The notes beneath the pieces were generated by a model. That model saw only the letters and a list, made by a program, of their open reading frames with translations. It did not search any database and had not been told where the DNA came from. Of a stretch of 52,021 bases of DNA, positions 43,321 to 52,021 are shown piece after piece. Position 1 is the first letter of the stretch; the number at the start of each line of letters is the position of its first letter. The translations under genes were made by a program, and so were the position numbers. This stretch comes from Planctomycetota bacterium (GTDB taxonomy: Bacteria > Planctomycetota > UBA1135 > UBA2386). The stretch lies in the NCBI GenBank assembly GCA_021776805.1, contig JAJFFD010000026.1, positions 1 through 52,021 of the forward strand, read 5' to 3'.

Positions 43321-43640
43321 GCTATACCTTGAGGCCGGCTTCTCTGGCTGGAGGTCGGTCATGGTCGGGACTGGGAAGAGGTAAGTGCCACCCAGGGTTC
43401 TCCTTCGCATCTCGGACTTGCGGTCGAGCCGTGATCATGGCCCTGCTTCTGACGAGCCTGCGCGTCCAACCCACGTGGCCAAAGGCCGTTCAGTCGTGAC
43501 CTGGGGATAACCCCAGGCCTGGGGCAGTATAGCTATCTGCATGCCGAAATGCACGGTTTGAGGCTTCCTGCGAAAGGGGCGAGGGAGGTGATGAAACGCT
43601 GATGGCAGTGGCACTTAGGCCTGCAATGGCCAGATGTGTA
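43321..43640. other. Intergenic region between ispG and the regulator gene
   Basis: This 320-base stretch has no gene that I can support. It contains the competing dyads at 43500-43524 and otherwise ordinary GC-rich sequence. It probably holds the ispG terminator and the promoter of the regulator. Confidence 0.5.
43500..43524. promoter_or_regulatory. Two mutually exclusive hairpins
   Basis: CCTGGGG (43500-43506)-ATAA-CCCCAGG (43511-43517) is a seven-pair stem with a four-base loop. CCCCAGG then pairs equally well with CCTGGGG (43518-43524) as a second dyad. The shared arm means that both cannot form at once. No T run follows on either strand. Confidence 0.45.
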
Positions 43641-44849
43641 TCACATCCTGCCCACGTATTCTTCTATTAGCCGTTTGAAGTCCTGCACCAAATCAGCCCC
43701 TTCCAGGGTCTCCCGATGTTCGCCGTCAATGTAGACAGGCGATCTGGGTGCCTCCCCCGTTCCTGGCAGGCTGATGCCGATATTCGCGGCTCGGCTTTCA
43801 CCAGGGCCATTCACGACGCAGCCCATGACCGCGACCTTGAGCTGGGCGACCTGCGGTTTGGACTCTCGCCAGATCGGCATGCGTTCGCCCAGGAAGCTTT
43901 CCACTTCTTGGCTGAGTTCCTGGAAGTAGCTACTCGTGGTCCGACCGCATCCAGGACAGGCGGTTACCTCCGGCATGAAGGGACGGATACCCATGGCCTG
44001 CAGAATTGCGCGTGCGACTCGGACCTCCTCGCTGCGCGAGCCTCCTGGTGGTGGGGTGAGCGAGACGCGAACGGTGTCGCCGATACCTTCCTGTAGAAGT
44101 ACTGCCAGAGCGGCGGTCGTCGAGACCACGCCCTTGGTGCCCATGCCCGCCTCGGTGAGACCGAGATGCAGCGGCAATTGGCTGCGTGCACTGAGCATGC
44201 GATACACAGCGATGAGCTCCTGCACGCTACTGATTTTGCAGCTCAAGATGATCTTGTCAGCAGGGAGCCCAAGATCGATTGCGACCTGACTCGAACTGAC
44301 CGCCGACTCGACCAGGGCATCCAGCAGAACCTGATCCCCTGGCTTGGGGCTGGCCGCCTTGCTATTGGCGTCCATCATTTCCGTCAGTAATTCCGGGTCC
44401 AGCGAGCCAGCGTTGACACCGATGCGAACCGGTCGGTCATGCTCCTTGGCAACCTCGATCATGGTCGAAAAGTTCTCGTCGCGTCGCTCGCCCCGCCCGA
44501 CGTTGCCTGGATTGATGCGGTACTTGTCCAGGCTAGCCGCGCACTCAGGAAACTCGCGCAAGAGTACATGACCGTTGAAGTGGAAGTCACCGATGAGCGG
44601 TACATCCAGACCCTGATCAAGCAGGCGGGTTCGAATCTCCGGCACCTTGCTGGCCGCAGCCTTGTTGTTGACCGTGATCCGAACCATCTCCGAGCCAGCT
44701 TGGAAGAGTTCAGCTACCTGCTCGGCAGTCGCTGCCGCATTGGCTGTGTCCGTGTTGGTCATGGATTGGACGACAATGGGCTGGCAGCCACCCACGGCGA
44801 CGCCGCGTACCAGGACAGTCTTGGTTCTCTTGCGATCTGGAGGGGTCAT
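43641..44849 (-). CDS. ispG: 4-hydroxy-3-methylbut-2-enyl-diphosphate synthase
   Basis: A 402-residue IspG (GcpE) of the MEP isoprenoid pathway, reductively opening MEcPP to HMBPP with a 4Fe-4S cluster. The N-terminal TIM-barrel starts [25 protein letters not shown]. The cluster cysteines are in CPGCGRTT and [10 protein letters not shown], with the conserved Glu in the last motif. The ATG at 44849 is used; upstream sequence to 44930 lies within the preceding gene and has no family similarity. Last enzyme of the fdhD-SGNH-ispG run on the minus strand (34 bases after the SGNH stop). Confidence 0.96.
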   Translation of the reverse strand: MTPPDRKRTKTVLVRGVAVGGCQPIVVQSMTNTDTANAAATAEQVAELFQAGSEMVRITVNNKAAASKVPEIRTRLLDQGLDVPLIGDFHFNGHVLLREFPECAASLDKYRINPGNVGRGERRDENFSTMIEVAKEHDRPVRIGVNAGSLDPELLTEMMDANSKAASPKPGDQVLLDALVESAVSSSQVAIDLGLPADKIILSCKISSVQELIAVYRMLSARSQLPLHLGLTEAGMGTKGVVSTTAALAVLLQEGIGDTVRVSLTPPPGGSRSEEVRVARAILQAMGIRPFMPEVTACPGCGRTTSSYFQELSQEVESFLGERMPIWRESKPQVAQLKVAVMGCVVNGPGESRAANIGISLPGTGEAPRSPVYIDGEHRETLEGADLVQDFKRLIEEYVGRM

Positions 44850-44883
44850 GAGAGGCGACACTGTAGCGGCAGGATTCGCTGCC

Positions 44884-46038
44884 TCAACGGGTTCGACTAC
44901 GACTGAGCAGGAGCCCTGCGATCCTCTCACTCAGGACTCTGGCCGCGATCCCGTGGCCGGCAGATCCTAGCTCGTGGTTTTGAGTGTAGAGGTCCTTTTG
45001 ACCATAGCGGCGGAAAGCGGGCTCGAGGTCGACATAGGCCAGGCCTTCGTTCTCGATGCGCTTGCGGACTCGCTGGTACCATTCTGCCTGCACTCCGGAA
45101 TCGATGATCTCCTTGGCGTACTTCGATCCGGAGCTGGCGATCAAATCGGGAAAGAGGAGGTCGCTGGACGGGAGCAGGACGATGAGCGCTGCAGCGCGTT
45201 GGCGGCTTGCGGTCAATGCGATCAAGTTCAAGCAGTACGCCGTCTTGGCTTCAAGCCGATCCAAGGCCTGATTGTTCATGGACATCCAGGCTGCCTGATT
45301 CATGCCGGTCCAGAACAGGCCATTGTCCGGCAATCCCAACTTGCTTCGCCGGTTCGAACTAGCATCCGGGATTTTCCGTTGGCTTGGTGGTTGCGGGAGC
45401 AGGATGTCGTCCACATGCGGTCGCTTCTGATCCTGCAACTCGAGAAAGTCGTCGCCTGTAGAAATGACCGCCACCAAGAGCTGGGGTTGCAGGGTTGCTG
45501 CCAAACTGGCTGCCCGGCGGGCAGATTGGTAGAGGCTGTAGCCTTCACAGCCGGCATTGAGCACAACTGCTGTCTCCAACTCCTCCTGTCCCCTGAGTGC
45601 TCTCTGAATCAAACTGCTGAGATTGTCCTCTGCCGGGACGAGACCCATGAGATTGAGGTCGCCGACGATCAGGATGCGCGGGGCAGTCAATTCCGATGGC
45701 AGGGGATCGGCGCTGATCAGACCGAAGCGATCCTGCTTGCGCATGAACCCGTAGGTCTGCGCAGTGCCGAGAACTCCGGCCTGCAATTGCATGGCGTAGT
45801 TCTCGCGAGGACGATGACCGATCACCGGATCCAGGCTGAGGTGGGGCTTCTGCAGGAGGGGCACGTCCTCGGATTGACTTGTTGCTGGCAGAGTGATGGT
45901 CTTCGGGCGTGCATCGAGGATTTGCCAGGTCCGAAGTCCGAGGACGAGGGTGATCAACACACCGAGAACCCAGAGGATCGGCTTGAAGCCCCTGCCTGAA
46001 CGGCTCGCGGGCATGTGGTTTTTATCCGCTCTATTCAT
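44884..46038 (-). CDS. SGNH-hydrolase-like membrane protein, nucleophile missing
   Basis: A 384-residue protein with an N-terminal membrane helix (about 20-36) and an extracytoplasmic SGNH/GDSL-like domain. The block I strand reads [11 protein letters not shown], where active members have GDSxxxG, so the nucleophile Ser is Leu. Block V is weak but present ([17 protein letters not shown]), with His in GH. The block III Asn position is unclear. This may be a non-enzymatic or O-acyl-binding variant. The ATG forms an ATGA overlap with fdhD. The link to fdhD and ispG is unexplained. Confidence 0.7.
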   Translation of the reverse strand: MNRADKNHMPASRSGRGFKPILWVLGVLITLVLGLRTWQILDARPKTITLPATSQSEDVPLLQKPHLSLDPVIGHRPRENYAMQLQAGVLGTAQTYGFMRKQDRFGLISADPLPSELTAPRILIVGDLNLMGLVPAEDNLSSLIQRALRGQEELETAVVLNAGCEGYSLYQSARRAASLAATLQPQLLVAVISTGDDFLELQDQKRPHVDDILLPQPPSQRKIPDASSNRRSKLGLPDNGLFWTGMNQAAWMSMNNQALDRLEAKTAYCLNLIALTASRQRAAALIVLLPSSDLLFPDLIASSGSKYAKEIIDSGVQAEWYQRVRKRIENEGLAYVDLEPAFRRYGQKDLYTQNHELGSAGHGIAARVLSERIAGLLLSRSRTR

Positions 46039-46847
46039 GCGTCACTGATCCGAGATCCCGAGCAATAGACCTTGAACTTGGATTCGCGAAGAAAGCCGAC
46101 CAGACTTGCTCCAGCTGCCTTGCAGACATCAAAGCTCAAGGCCGACGCCGCCGAGATCGAGAGGATCACCGGTATTCTCAGGCGAAGGCACTTGAGGACG
46201 AGGTCAAAACCGGCACGACCGGAGAGCATGGCAATCGCCTGGCTCAAGTCTTCGCCTGCGCGGCTGGCCTGGCCGATGGCCTTGTCCAAGGCATTGTGGC
46301 GCCCCACGTCCTCGCCAGCACCGAGAAGCTTGCCCGCAGCGTCGAAAAGGGCTGCTGCGTGGCTGGCGCCAGTTGCTCTGAAGAGTGGTTGTTCCTGCAG
46401 AAAGCGCTCGCGGCAGGCGAAGATATCTGCCCTGCTGATCTTGGGGACTCCTGGTAGCAGGGGTTTCAGTCCCTCCAGCATTTCATCTGCATCGGTAAGC
46501 CCGCAGATTCCACAAGAAGAGCGGATCTCGTGGGTCCTGGTCAGGCGGCCACGCATAGCCTCGGGCAGGGAAGCATCCAGATGCAGAGTCATCCGGTCCG
46601 GTTGTAATTCCGCCGCAGATCCTGGGGTGAACTTGCTCTCCAGGACCTGCCTGGGATTCTCGAGGATCGCCTCGCTGAGGAGGAAACCCAGGGCCAGGTC
46701 TGCGTCTCGGCCAGGGGTTCGCATAGTCAGAAGCTGCTGTCCGTCGACCTGCAGGAGCAGGGGTTCTTCGCGGACCAGTGCATCCGTTTGATCTCCTGCC
46801 AAGTCGCGGCGAAAGCTTCCCTCTACGGGCAAGTCTGGATCTTGCAT
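46035..46847 (-). CDS. fdhD: Formate dehydrogenase accessory sulfurtransferase FdhD
   Basis: A 270-residue FdhD, which transfers sulfur to the molybdenum cofactor of formate dehydrogenase. The CxxC sulfur motif is in RSSCGICG. The family segments FLLSEAI, TGASHAAALF, GEDVGRHNALDKAIG and LSGRAGFDLVLK are present. The start at 46847 is chosen because earlier in-frame ATGs overlap the divergent pnp start. It predicts a molybdenum or tungsten formate dehydrogenase elsewhere in the genome. Confidence 0.93.
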   Translation of the reverse strand: MQDPDLPVEGSFRRDLAGDQTDALVREEPLLLQVDGQQLLTMRTPGRDADLALGFLLSEAILENPRQVLESKFTPGSAAELQPDRMTLHLDASLPEAMRGRLTRTHEIRSSCGICGLTDADEMLEGLKPLLPGVPKISRADIFACRERFLQEQPLFRATGASHAAALFDAAGKLLGAGEDVGRHNALDKAIGQASRAGEDLSQAIAMLSGRAGFDLVLKCLRLRIPVILSISAASALSFDVCKAAGASLVGFLRESKFKVYCSGSRISDA

Positions 46848-46947
46848 GTTTGGCTCGTGATCATATCGGCTGGGCTGCGGATGAAAAGGTAAGGCAGAGA
46901 GCGGCCCCTTCGTGGAGGATGACCGCAATCTTGCTGGGAGCTCAGTG

Positions 46948-47766
46948 ATGTCTGAATACGAACTCTGCAAACTGGCTGCAGATCATGCCCGTGATCAGGG
47001 CCTGCCGGTTCCCGACCTGGTCATGGTCCTCGGCAGCGGTCTGCGTGATCTCGCTGCGGAGATGGAGAAGGTCGGCGAGCTGAGCTTCAAGGAGCTGCCG
47101 CATTGGCCTGTCCCCCGGGTCGAGGGCCATGCTGCGCAGCTTTCCTGGGGTCGCATCGATGGAGCGATGGTTGCTTGCCTGCAGGGCAGGGTGCATCTCT
47201 ATGAGGGCTACAGCGCTGTTGAGGTCGTGCGTCCATTGCGCAGCTTGCGTCTATTGGGGGCAGAGCACTTTCTCATCACCAACGCCGCCGGTGGGCTCTC
47301 GGCAGGCATGCGAGCCGGTGAACTCATGCTGATCGAGGATCAAATCAATCTGACGGCTTGCTCACCCTTGGTCGGGCCGCCCGAGGCTGCTTTCGGCCCG
47401 CGATTCCCGGATCAGTCGCGTCTCTTCGATCTGGGCTTGCGGGAGAGCATGCTGGATTTGGACCCGGACCTGCTTAGCGGGGTCTACGCAGGGGTCCTCG
47501 GCCCCGGCTACGAGACCCCTGCAGAAATCAGGATGTTGCAGGGAATGGGGGCGGCGGCCGTTGGGATGAGCACGGTCTTGGAGGTCGTGGCCCTGGCGGC
47601 CATGGGCGGGAAGGTGCTAGGGCTCTCCCTGATCAGCAATCTGGCCGCTGGTCTCGGTGCCGAGCCCCTTGCTCATTCCGAAGTCTTGGCTGCAGGTCAG
47701 AGCGGATCCGGTCGAATGAAAGAGTTGATCAGAGGTCTCTGTAGAAGGCTCAGGACGGATGGCTAA
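46948..47766 (+). CDS. punA: Purine nucleoside phosphorylase
   Basis: A 272-residue PNP of the PunA/trimeric class, cleaving guanosine, inosine or similar with phosphate. Motifs are VMVLGSGLRDLA (phosphate loop), LQGRVHLYEGY, ITNAAGGLSAGM (purine loop), FGPRFPDQSR, GPGYETPAE and MSTVLEV. The ATG at 46948 is preferred to one at 46912. The 3' end overlaps the GNAT gene by eight bases. Confidence 0.93.
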   Translation: MSEYELCKLAADHARDQGLPVPDLVMVLGSGLRDLAAEMEKVGELSFKELPHWPVPRVEGHAAQLSWGRIDGAMVACLQGRVHLYEGYSAVEVVRPLRSLRLLGAEHFLITNAAGGLSAGMRAGELMLIEDQINLTACSPLVGPPEAAFGPRFPDQSRLFDLGLRESMLDLDPDLLSGVYAGVLGPGYETPAEIRMLQGMGAAAVGMSTVLEVVALAAMGGKVLGLSLISNLAAGLGAEPLAHSEVLAAGQSGSGRMKELIRGLCRRLRTDG

Positions 47767-48766
47767 TTATCAAATCAGGCTCTACCAGCCCGGAGACGAG
47801 GCGGGGATTCTCAGCTCCTTCAATCGTGTCTTTCGAGAAGTCTGCGGTCCCGAGTACGTGGATCGCAAGATGGACTTCTGGCATTGGCAGTTCGAGAAGA
47901 ATCCGAATGGCCATCGCATCAGCGTGGCGGTTACCGACGATGGCGTGATCGCCGCCCACTACGGTGGGGTTCCTCTGAGCATGGCGAGCAGCTTTGGCGA
48001 CCTGGTGTTCACCCACATCGTGGACAGCTTTGCCCTGCCCGAGCATCGCGCTGGTCTTAAGCGACCGGGTCTCTTCGTGGAGACTGCCTACCCCTGGTTC
48101 GATCTCTGCCATGAGCAGGGGGATAGTGTGATGTACGGCTACCCGGTGAAGGCTGCAGAACGGGTGGGGACGCGCTATCTGGAGTACAACTTTCTACGCA
48201 TCGTGGACTATCTTTGTCGAGAGGCCGACGCGGGATCGACCGACATGCCCGGGGATGTGTCGATCGAAGAGGTTGCACTGCCGCCTGCCGATGTGGATGG
48301 GCTCTTCGCCCGCCTGCAAAGCGAGCGGGCCTGTTTGACGCGTCGCGACCAGGCCTACCTGCAGTGGCGTTATGTGGATATTCCCGGACAGGAGTATCGC
48401 ATCGTCTTGGCCAGGCAGGCCGGAGACTTGCAGGGGCTCATGGTCATGCAGGTGCAGCATGAGCTGATTCCGGGCGCCTGCACCATTGCCGATTGGGTCG
48501 TGCCAGAATCGGATGCCAAGATCACATCTGCCCTCCTCGCCCAGGCAACGGCGATCGCTCGCAGCGAGGGGCGCAAGACTCTGATGAGCGTCTTCTCGCC
48601 AAGATGCCCTGAGTACCAAAGTTTCTTGCAGCAGGGTTTCGTGGTGCAATCCTCGAGCCAGTTTTTGGAGCGAAGACTCACGCAACGTAGCTATAACCCG
48701 CAGGTCACAGCGGACTGGCTTGCGGAAAACTGGTGGTACACCTTGGGTGACTCGGATCTAGTCTAG
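47759..48766 (+). CDS. GNAT-like acyltransferase (possibly tandem domain)
   Basis: A 335-residue protein with a GNAT-type N-terminal half (MANYQIRLYQPGDEAGILSSFNRVF, then VAVTDDGVIAAHYGGVPL with a long insertion). The C-terminal half resembles a second degenerate GNAT (YLQWRYVDIPGQEYRIVLARQAGDLQGLMVMQ, then TSALLAQATAIARSEGRKTLMS). The layout recalls FemAB/MSH-acetyltransferase-type double domains. Acceptor unknown. Translation overlaps pnp. Confidence 0.75.
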   Translation: MANYQIRLYQPGDEAGILSSFNRVFREVCGPEYVDRKMDFWHWQFEKNPNGHRISVAVTDDGVIAAHYGGVPLSMASSFGDLVFTHIVDSFALPEHRAGLKRPGLFVETAYPWFDLCHEQGDSVMYGYPVKAAERVGTRYLEYNFLRIVDYLCREADAGSTDMPGDVSIEEVALPPADVDGLFARLQSERACLTRRDQAYLQWRYVDIPGQEYRIVLARQAGDLQGLMVMQVQHELIPGACTIADWVVPESDAKITSALLAQATAIARSEGRKTLMSVFSPRCPEYQSFLQQGFVVQSSSQFLERRLTQRSYNPQVTADWLAENWWYTLGDSDLV

Positions 48767-48789
48767 ACAAGTATGATTCCGAGGATGGA

Positions 48790-49611
48790 ATGCGCAGGCT
48801 GATGATCTGGCTCGGAGTTCTAGTCGGCGGCTATCTGGCCATATGCCTTCTTGTCTTCCTTCTGCAGGAGCGACTTCTCTTCGTGGCTGCTGGTCGTGGG
48901 GCCGGCAACCCTCTCGATGTCCCCGTTGGGGCAGAGGTGCTGGAGCTGCCCTTGGGGGAGAAGGGCAGCTTCCGAGTCGCTCGCAGCAGGCCGATAGGCG
49001 ACCCGCGTGCGGTGATGATCTTCTTCGTCGGCAACGGCGAGGATCTCCGCTCGGGCTTGCGCTGGGGACAGGAGTTTGCTGCCTATGGGCTGATTTCGGT
49101 GGTGGTGGAGTTCCCCGGCTACGGCGGAAGCGCCGGGCGACCGGGTAAGACCGACTTCTTTGCCGCAGCGGATCGAGCGCTAGAACTCGCGGCGCTGGAG
49201 GCGAAGTCCGCCCAGGTTCCGCTCATCGCCGGCGGGAGTTCGCTGGGTACGGCTCTGGCGGTCTATCTGGCTAGCAAGGGCACTGTCGAGCGTTTGTTGC
49301 TGCGCGCGCCACCTGCTTCGATCAAGGCGGCGGCTCGCTTCCACTATCCCTGGTTGCCGACAGATTGGCTTCTGCGTGAGGAGCTGTGTTTCGACAGCCT
49401 TTCTCTTGCCGCCCTGGTGCGTTGTCCCAGCCTGGTAATCCACGGCGATCAGGACCATGTTGTCCCTCAGGCCATGGGGCGAGAGCTTGCAGCGGCGCTT
49501 GCGGGAGAGAGTGAATTCATTTCTGCAGTCGGGTACGGGCACAATGACTTGTCCCTCTCCCGGCAGTCGGAATTCGGTCCTAGGATTGCAGCCTTTCTCC
49601 TTGGCAAATAG
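48790..49611 (+). CDS. Membrane-anchored alpha/beta hydrolase (BEM46-like)
   Basis: A 273-residue serine hydrolase. An N-terminal helix (5-24) anchors it in the membrane. The Ser nucleophile is in AGGSSLGTA, Asp in IHGDQDHVVP and His in GYGHNDLSL. The oxyanion region is IFFVGNGEDL. The length and helix match the BEM46/ABHD17-like family. A GAGG site lies just before the ATG. It is 11 bases upstream of fbp and in the same orientation. Substrate unknown. Confidence 0.87.
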   Translation: MRRLMIWLGVLVGGYLAICLLVFLLQERLLFVAAGRGAGNPLDVPVGAEVLELPLGEKGSFRVARSRPIGDPRAVMIFFVGNGEDLRSGLRWGQEFAAYGLISVVVEFPGYGGSAGRPGKTDFFAAADRALELAALEAKSAQVPLIAGGSSLGTALAVYLASKGTVERLLLRAPPASIKAAARFHYPWLPTDWLLREELCFDSLSLAALVRCPSLVIHGDQDHVVPQAMGRELAAALAGESEFISAVGYGHNDLSLSRQSEFGPRIAAFLLGK

Positions 49612-49622
49612 GCTCAGCCGCG

Positions 49623-50612
49623 ATGAGTGCAAAGAGCAAGCGACGGAGTCTCAGCGAGCATCTGCCTGGTGAAACGGATGGCGATGCGGAGCTGCAAGCG
49701 ATCATGAGGGGCTTCGCTGTTGCCGGCAGACGCATTGCGATCGAGATCACTCGCGCGGGATTGCAGGGGAACCTGGGTTACACGGGTGAGGTCAATGTGC
49801 AGGACGAAGAGGTTCGTGCGCTGGACCTGATCAGCAACGACATCGTGGCAGGAGTCTTTGCCGGGGTTGAGTCCGTGGCTGCCATGGCTTCCGAAGAACT
49901 GGAGCACATCCATCACTTCGTCGGCCATGAATCCGGTTCCTACATCATCTTTCATGATCCTCTGGATGGCTCTGGCAACGTGGACATCAATGGTTCCATG
50001 GGGACGATCTTCGGTGTGCACAAGCGGAAGTCGGCTGGCTCCGCCGTGGACTCGGATGAGTGCTGTGTCAAGGGCGAGGACCAGGTGGCGGCTGGGTACA
50101 TTCTGTATGGCCCAGCTGCTCTTCTCGTCTATTCCTGTGGCAAGAGCGCCTGTGCCTTCACTTTCGATCCGGAGACTGAGAGCTTCCTGCTTACCCACGA
50201 GAACATACGCATCCCGACGGGTAAGGGGAGTTACGCGGTTAACGAAGCCAATACGGGGAATTGGGATCCAGCGGTGCAGGACTTGGTGGCAGGCTTCAAG
50301 ACCGGCAGCCTCAGCGATGGCAAGCGATCTGCACGCTACGTCGGTGCCCTGGTCGCAGATTTTCATCGCACCCTGATCCAGGGGGGGATCTACATGTATC
50401 CAGGTGAGGTCAAGAAACCGCGCGGCAAGCTGCGCCTGCTCTACGAGGCCGCGCCTCTGGGATTCATCGCCGAAGTTGCTGGCGGCAAGGCCAGCGACGG
50501 GAAAAGGTCGATCAAGGAACTCCTGGCCAGCGATCTACACGAGCGCGTGCCGCTATTCATCGGAGCTGCATCCGATGTGGATACAGTGGAAGCGCGGATC
50601 GCCCGGGGCTAG
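49623..50612 (+). CDS. fbp: Class I fructose-1,6-bisphosphatase
   Basis: A 329-residue gluconeogenic phosphatase. The metal site is DPLDGSGNVDI, the start of the fold is GNLGYTGEVNVQDEE, and later GGIYMYPGEVKKPRGKLRLLYEAAPLGFIAE is the family C-terminal signature. All metal acids (Glu in SEELEH, Asp in DPLDGS) are visible. It ends with a four-base overlap with the convergent tryptophan dioxygenase gene. Confidence 0.96.
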   Translation: MSAKSKRRSLSEHLPGETDGDAELQAIMRGFAVAGRRIAIEITRAGLQGNLGYTGEVNVQDEEVRALDLISNDIVAGVFAGVESVAAMASEELEHIHHFVGHESGSYIIFHDPLDGSGNVDINGSMGTIFGVHKRKSAGSAVDSDECCVKGEDQVAAGYILYGPAALLVYSCGKSACAFTFDPETESFLLTHENIRIPTGKGSYAVNEANTGNWDPAVQDLVAGFKTGSLSDGKRSARYVGALVADFHRTLIQGGIYMYPGEVKKPRGKLRLLYEAAPLGFIAEVAGGKASDGKRSIKELLASDLHERVPLFIGAASDVDTVEARIARG

Positions 50613-51733
50613 CCCGAGTTGAGGCCGTAGTACTCAGCCTTCTGCACGGGCGGTGCATGGTCCGGGTTCATGAGCATGGTTCTGGTCGCCCAGATCTCTT
50701 CGAAGACTCGCAGTTCGAGGGCAGTCCTATCCAGGTATTCGACCCCAGCCGATCCGCCAGTTCCGACCCGACGGCCGATGACCCGCTCCACCATGCGCGC
50801 ATGGCGTTGTCTGAAGATCAGCATGGACTGCTCAGCGGCGATCAGATCGTCGACGATTTCGCAGGGCCAGGAGAGCAGAGGTAGTTGTCGGTTGCTATCG
50901 ATGAAGAGGATCGCTGCGCGTAGACGGCGGGTGCGATGCGCCTTGTCTGGATCCTCGATCTCTTTGGCCTCGAGAAACTTGCGGGCGCTCACCAGCTCAG
51001 CTTCATAGCGTCCGCGGAGTCGGTCCTGATCACCCTCGGTCAAGGCCTGGGACTCCAGGCTGTCACTCATGCGCTTCTTCTGTCCGGCTTCGAGGCGCTC
51101 CAAGAAGTCGGCGACAAAGCCGGTGACGACACCATCGTCGCCAGGAGAACTGGGAGAAGAGCCATGAATGGGCGTCCGATAGAGCCAGCGATAGACGACC
51201 TCTTTCAGAGACGGGCCCTCAGCCCGACGCTTGGATACGCGCTCGAGAGACTTGGATGGGCTGCCATCCGCCTCGTAGAGAGCCGCTTCAAAGCTCTCCT
51301 CTTCGCCTAGGGGTACACGCTTGTCGACGGTTAAGCCGAGCAGGATCTCGATCTCACGCATTTGCCCGGACTGGAAGCCGCTGGCTGGGAAGAGCTTGTC
51401 TCTGAACCGCAGGTAGTCCTGGGTTCGCATGGTCTCCATCAGCTTGAAGTGATTGCCGGCCAGTTCGAAGATCTGTGCCACTCGACGGAGGGCAGCGCTC
51501 GCTGAAGCCAGGGAAGATTCTGGGACGTAGTCGAGCCGGAAGAGATTTCGTGCCTCTTCGAGTTCACGCAGGATGAGCTTCATCCACAGCTCGTCGATTT
51601 GGTGTACCACGATGAAGCGAACTTCATCATTGCTCACGCCCGTCTCATCCGCTGCTTGACCGCTCTGTAGGGACAGCAGTTCTTCGATCTTGATGTAGTC
51701 CCAGTACATGCAAGGTCTTTTGTCGCCTGCCAT
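50609..51733 (-). CDS. kynA: Tryptophan 2,3-dioxygenase
   Basis: A 374-residue heme enzyme opening the indole ring to N-formylkynurenine. The family N-terminus YWDYIKIEELLSLQSGQA, the FIVVHQIDELWMKLIL substrate-binding segment, the FRFRDKL-like RDKLFPASGFQS region and the C-terminal heme-ligand segment RQRHARMVERVIG followed by GTGGSAGVEYL are present. An insert of about 60 residues in the middle (around 195-255) is somewhat longer than usual. No kynureninase or formamidase is adjacent. Confidence 0.94.
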   Translation of the reverse strand: MAGDKRPCMYWDYIKIEELLSLQSGQAADETGVSNDEVRFIVVHQIDELWMKLILRELEEARNLFRLDYVPESSLASASAALRRVAQIFELAGNHFKLMETMRTQDYLRFRDKLFPASGFQSGQMREIEILLGLTVDKRVPLGEEESFEAALYEADGSPSKSLERVSKRRAEGPSLKEVVYRWLYRTPIHGSSPSSPGDDGVVTGFVADFLERLEAGQKKRMSDSLESQALTEGDQDRLRGRYEAELVSARKFLEAKEIEDPDKAHRTRRLRAAILFIDSNRQLPLLSWPCEIVDDLIAAEQSMLIFRQRHARMVERVIGRRVGTGGSAGVEYLDRTALELRVFEEIWATRTMLMNPDHAPPVQKAEYYGLNSG

Positions 51734-51748
51734 TCTATTCCTTGGTTC

Positions 51749-52021
51749 CTATTGCAGTCGGAAAATGTGTTCGTGCTGATCCTGACTGGCACCGATGGAG
51801 AATTCCACTTGTGTCTTCTGGAAATCGGCAATCTGCAAAAGGGGATTGGCGAGAGTCTGTCGTGCGGCACGCGCCTGGTAGCGTCCAGGCGGGAGCCGTC
51901 GAGTGATCTCGAAGCGCCCGCTTGGGTCCGAGATGGCCTCAGCCATGAAAGGGGGGGTCTTTTCGCCAGTACTGCCCGGAATGCGGGAGACCGTGACCTT
52001 GACCTGCGCGCTCGCCTTGCC
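51749..52021 (-). CDS. Carboxypeptidase regulatory-like domain protein, 3' part only
   Basis: The last 90 codons of a minus-strand gene that begins beyond the right edge. The open frame runs from 52021 to a stop at 51749. The ISDPSGRFEITRRLPPGRYQARAAR segment is typical of carboxypeptidase regulatory-like or Cna-B beta-sandwich domains, which often occur in large planctomycetal exported proteins. The start and total length cannot be seen. Confidence 0.7.
   Translation of the reverse strand, partial: GKASAQVKVTVSRIPGSTGEKTPPFMAEAISDPSGRFEITRRLPPGRYQARAARQTLANPLLQIADFQKTQVEFSIGASQDQHEHIFRLQ

Overview
The window (high-GC, dense, mostly short intergenic gaps) reads as chromosomal backbone from a diderm bacterium. 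LpxB (lipid A) and DapD/DapE (succinylase lysine/diaminopimelate route) imply an outer membrane and peptidoglycan. An NPCBM-domain protein, a VWA membrane protein, a secreted alpha-toroid (prenyltransferase/squalene-oxidase-type) protein, a secreted HExxH hydrolase and a groEL-groES-groEL cluster together fit Planctomycetota best. That taxonomic guess is inference from gene content and a 16S or marker-gene search would settle it. I see no prophage, insertion sequence, CRISPR array or integrase.

Layout. 1-2615: C-terminally cut DUF4388-TPR-TM-PEGA protein (minus). 2735-5480: a secreted protein of unknown function, then ferredoxin and a ThiF/MoeB-type E1 enzyme in an overlapping pair. 5602-5690: tRNA-Leu(UAG). 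5822-9870: SDR, FAH-family hydrolase coupled to a secreted toroid protein, and a TIGR04282-type glycosyltransferase. 9867-11259: ECF sigma factor, membrane anti-sigma candidate and YbjQ protein with coupled starts. 11473-14344: two paralogous lipoproteins flanking a DUF2059 protein. 14393-16277: dapD-dapE. 16287-16805: XRE regulator. 16941-21712: ABC ATPase, ABC permease, lpxB and a UbiD-type decarboxylase in one overlapping minus-strand operon. 21829-25457: TrkA-like protein, a lipoprotein and an HEGWH hydrolase. 25623-31626: six-gene chaperone cluster groEL2-groES-groEL1-dnaJ-grpE-fmdB, with strong palindromes before dnaJ and before groEL2.

31929-37081: NPCBM protein, VWA membrane protein, MiaE-like diiron hydroxylase and a membrane-anchored lipase, tightly packed. 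37157-41065: sdhC-sdhA-sdhB followed by mogA in an overlapping operon. 41075-42698: xylose isomerase plus a DUF4863 cupin-like protein. 42709-46847 (minus): fdhD, an SGNH-like protein lacking the nucleophile serine, ispG, and an orphan FixJ-type regulator. 46948-50612 (plus): purine nucleoside phosphorylase, GNAT-like protein, alpha/beta hydrolase and class I fructose-1,6-bisphosphatase. 50609-52021 (minus): tryptophan 2,3-dioxygenase and the tail of a carboxypeptidase-regulatory-like protein.

Common theme: many neighbours share ATGA, GTGA or TGATG stop-start overlaps, so operon membership is unusually well supported. No complete classic mobile or defence system is visible. The items most worth a second look are the twin-lipoprotein locus, the ECF/anti-sigma/YbjQ triplet, the palindromes inside the chaperone cluster, and the fdhD-SGNH-ispG operon with its serine-less SGNH protein.
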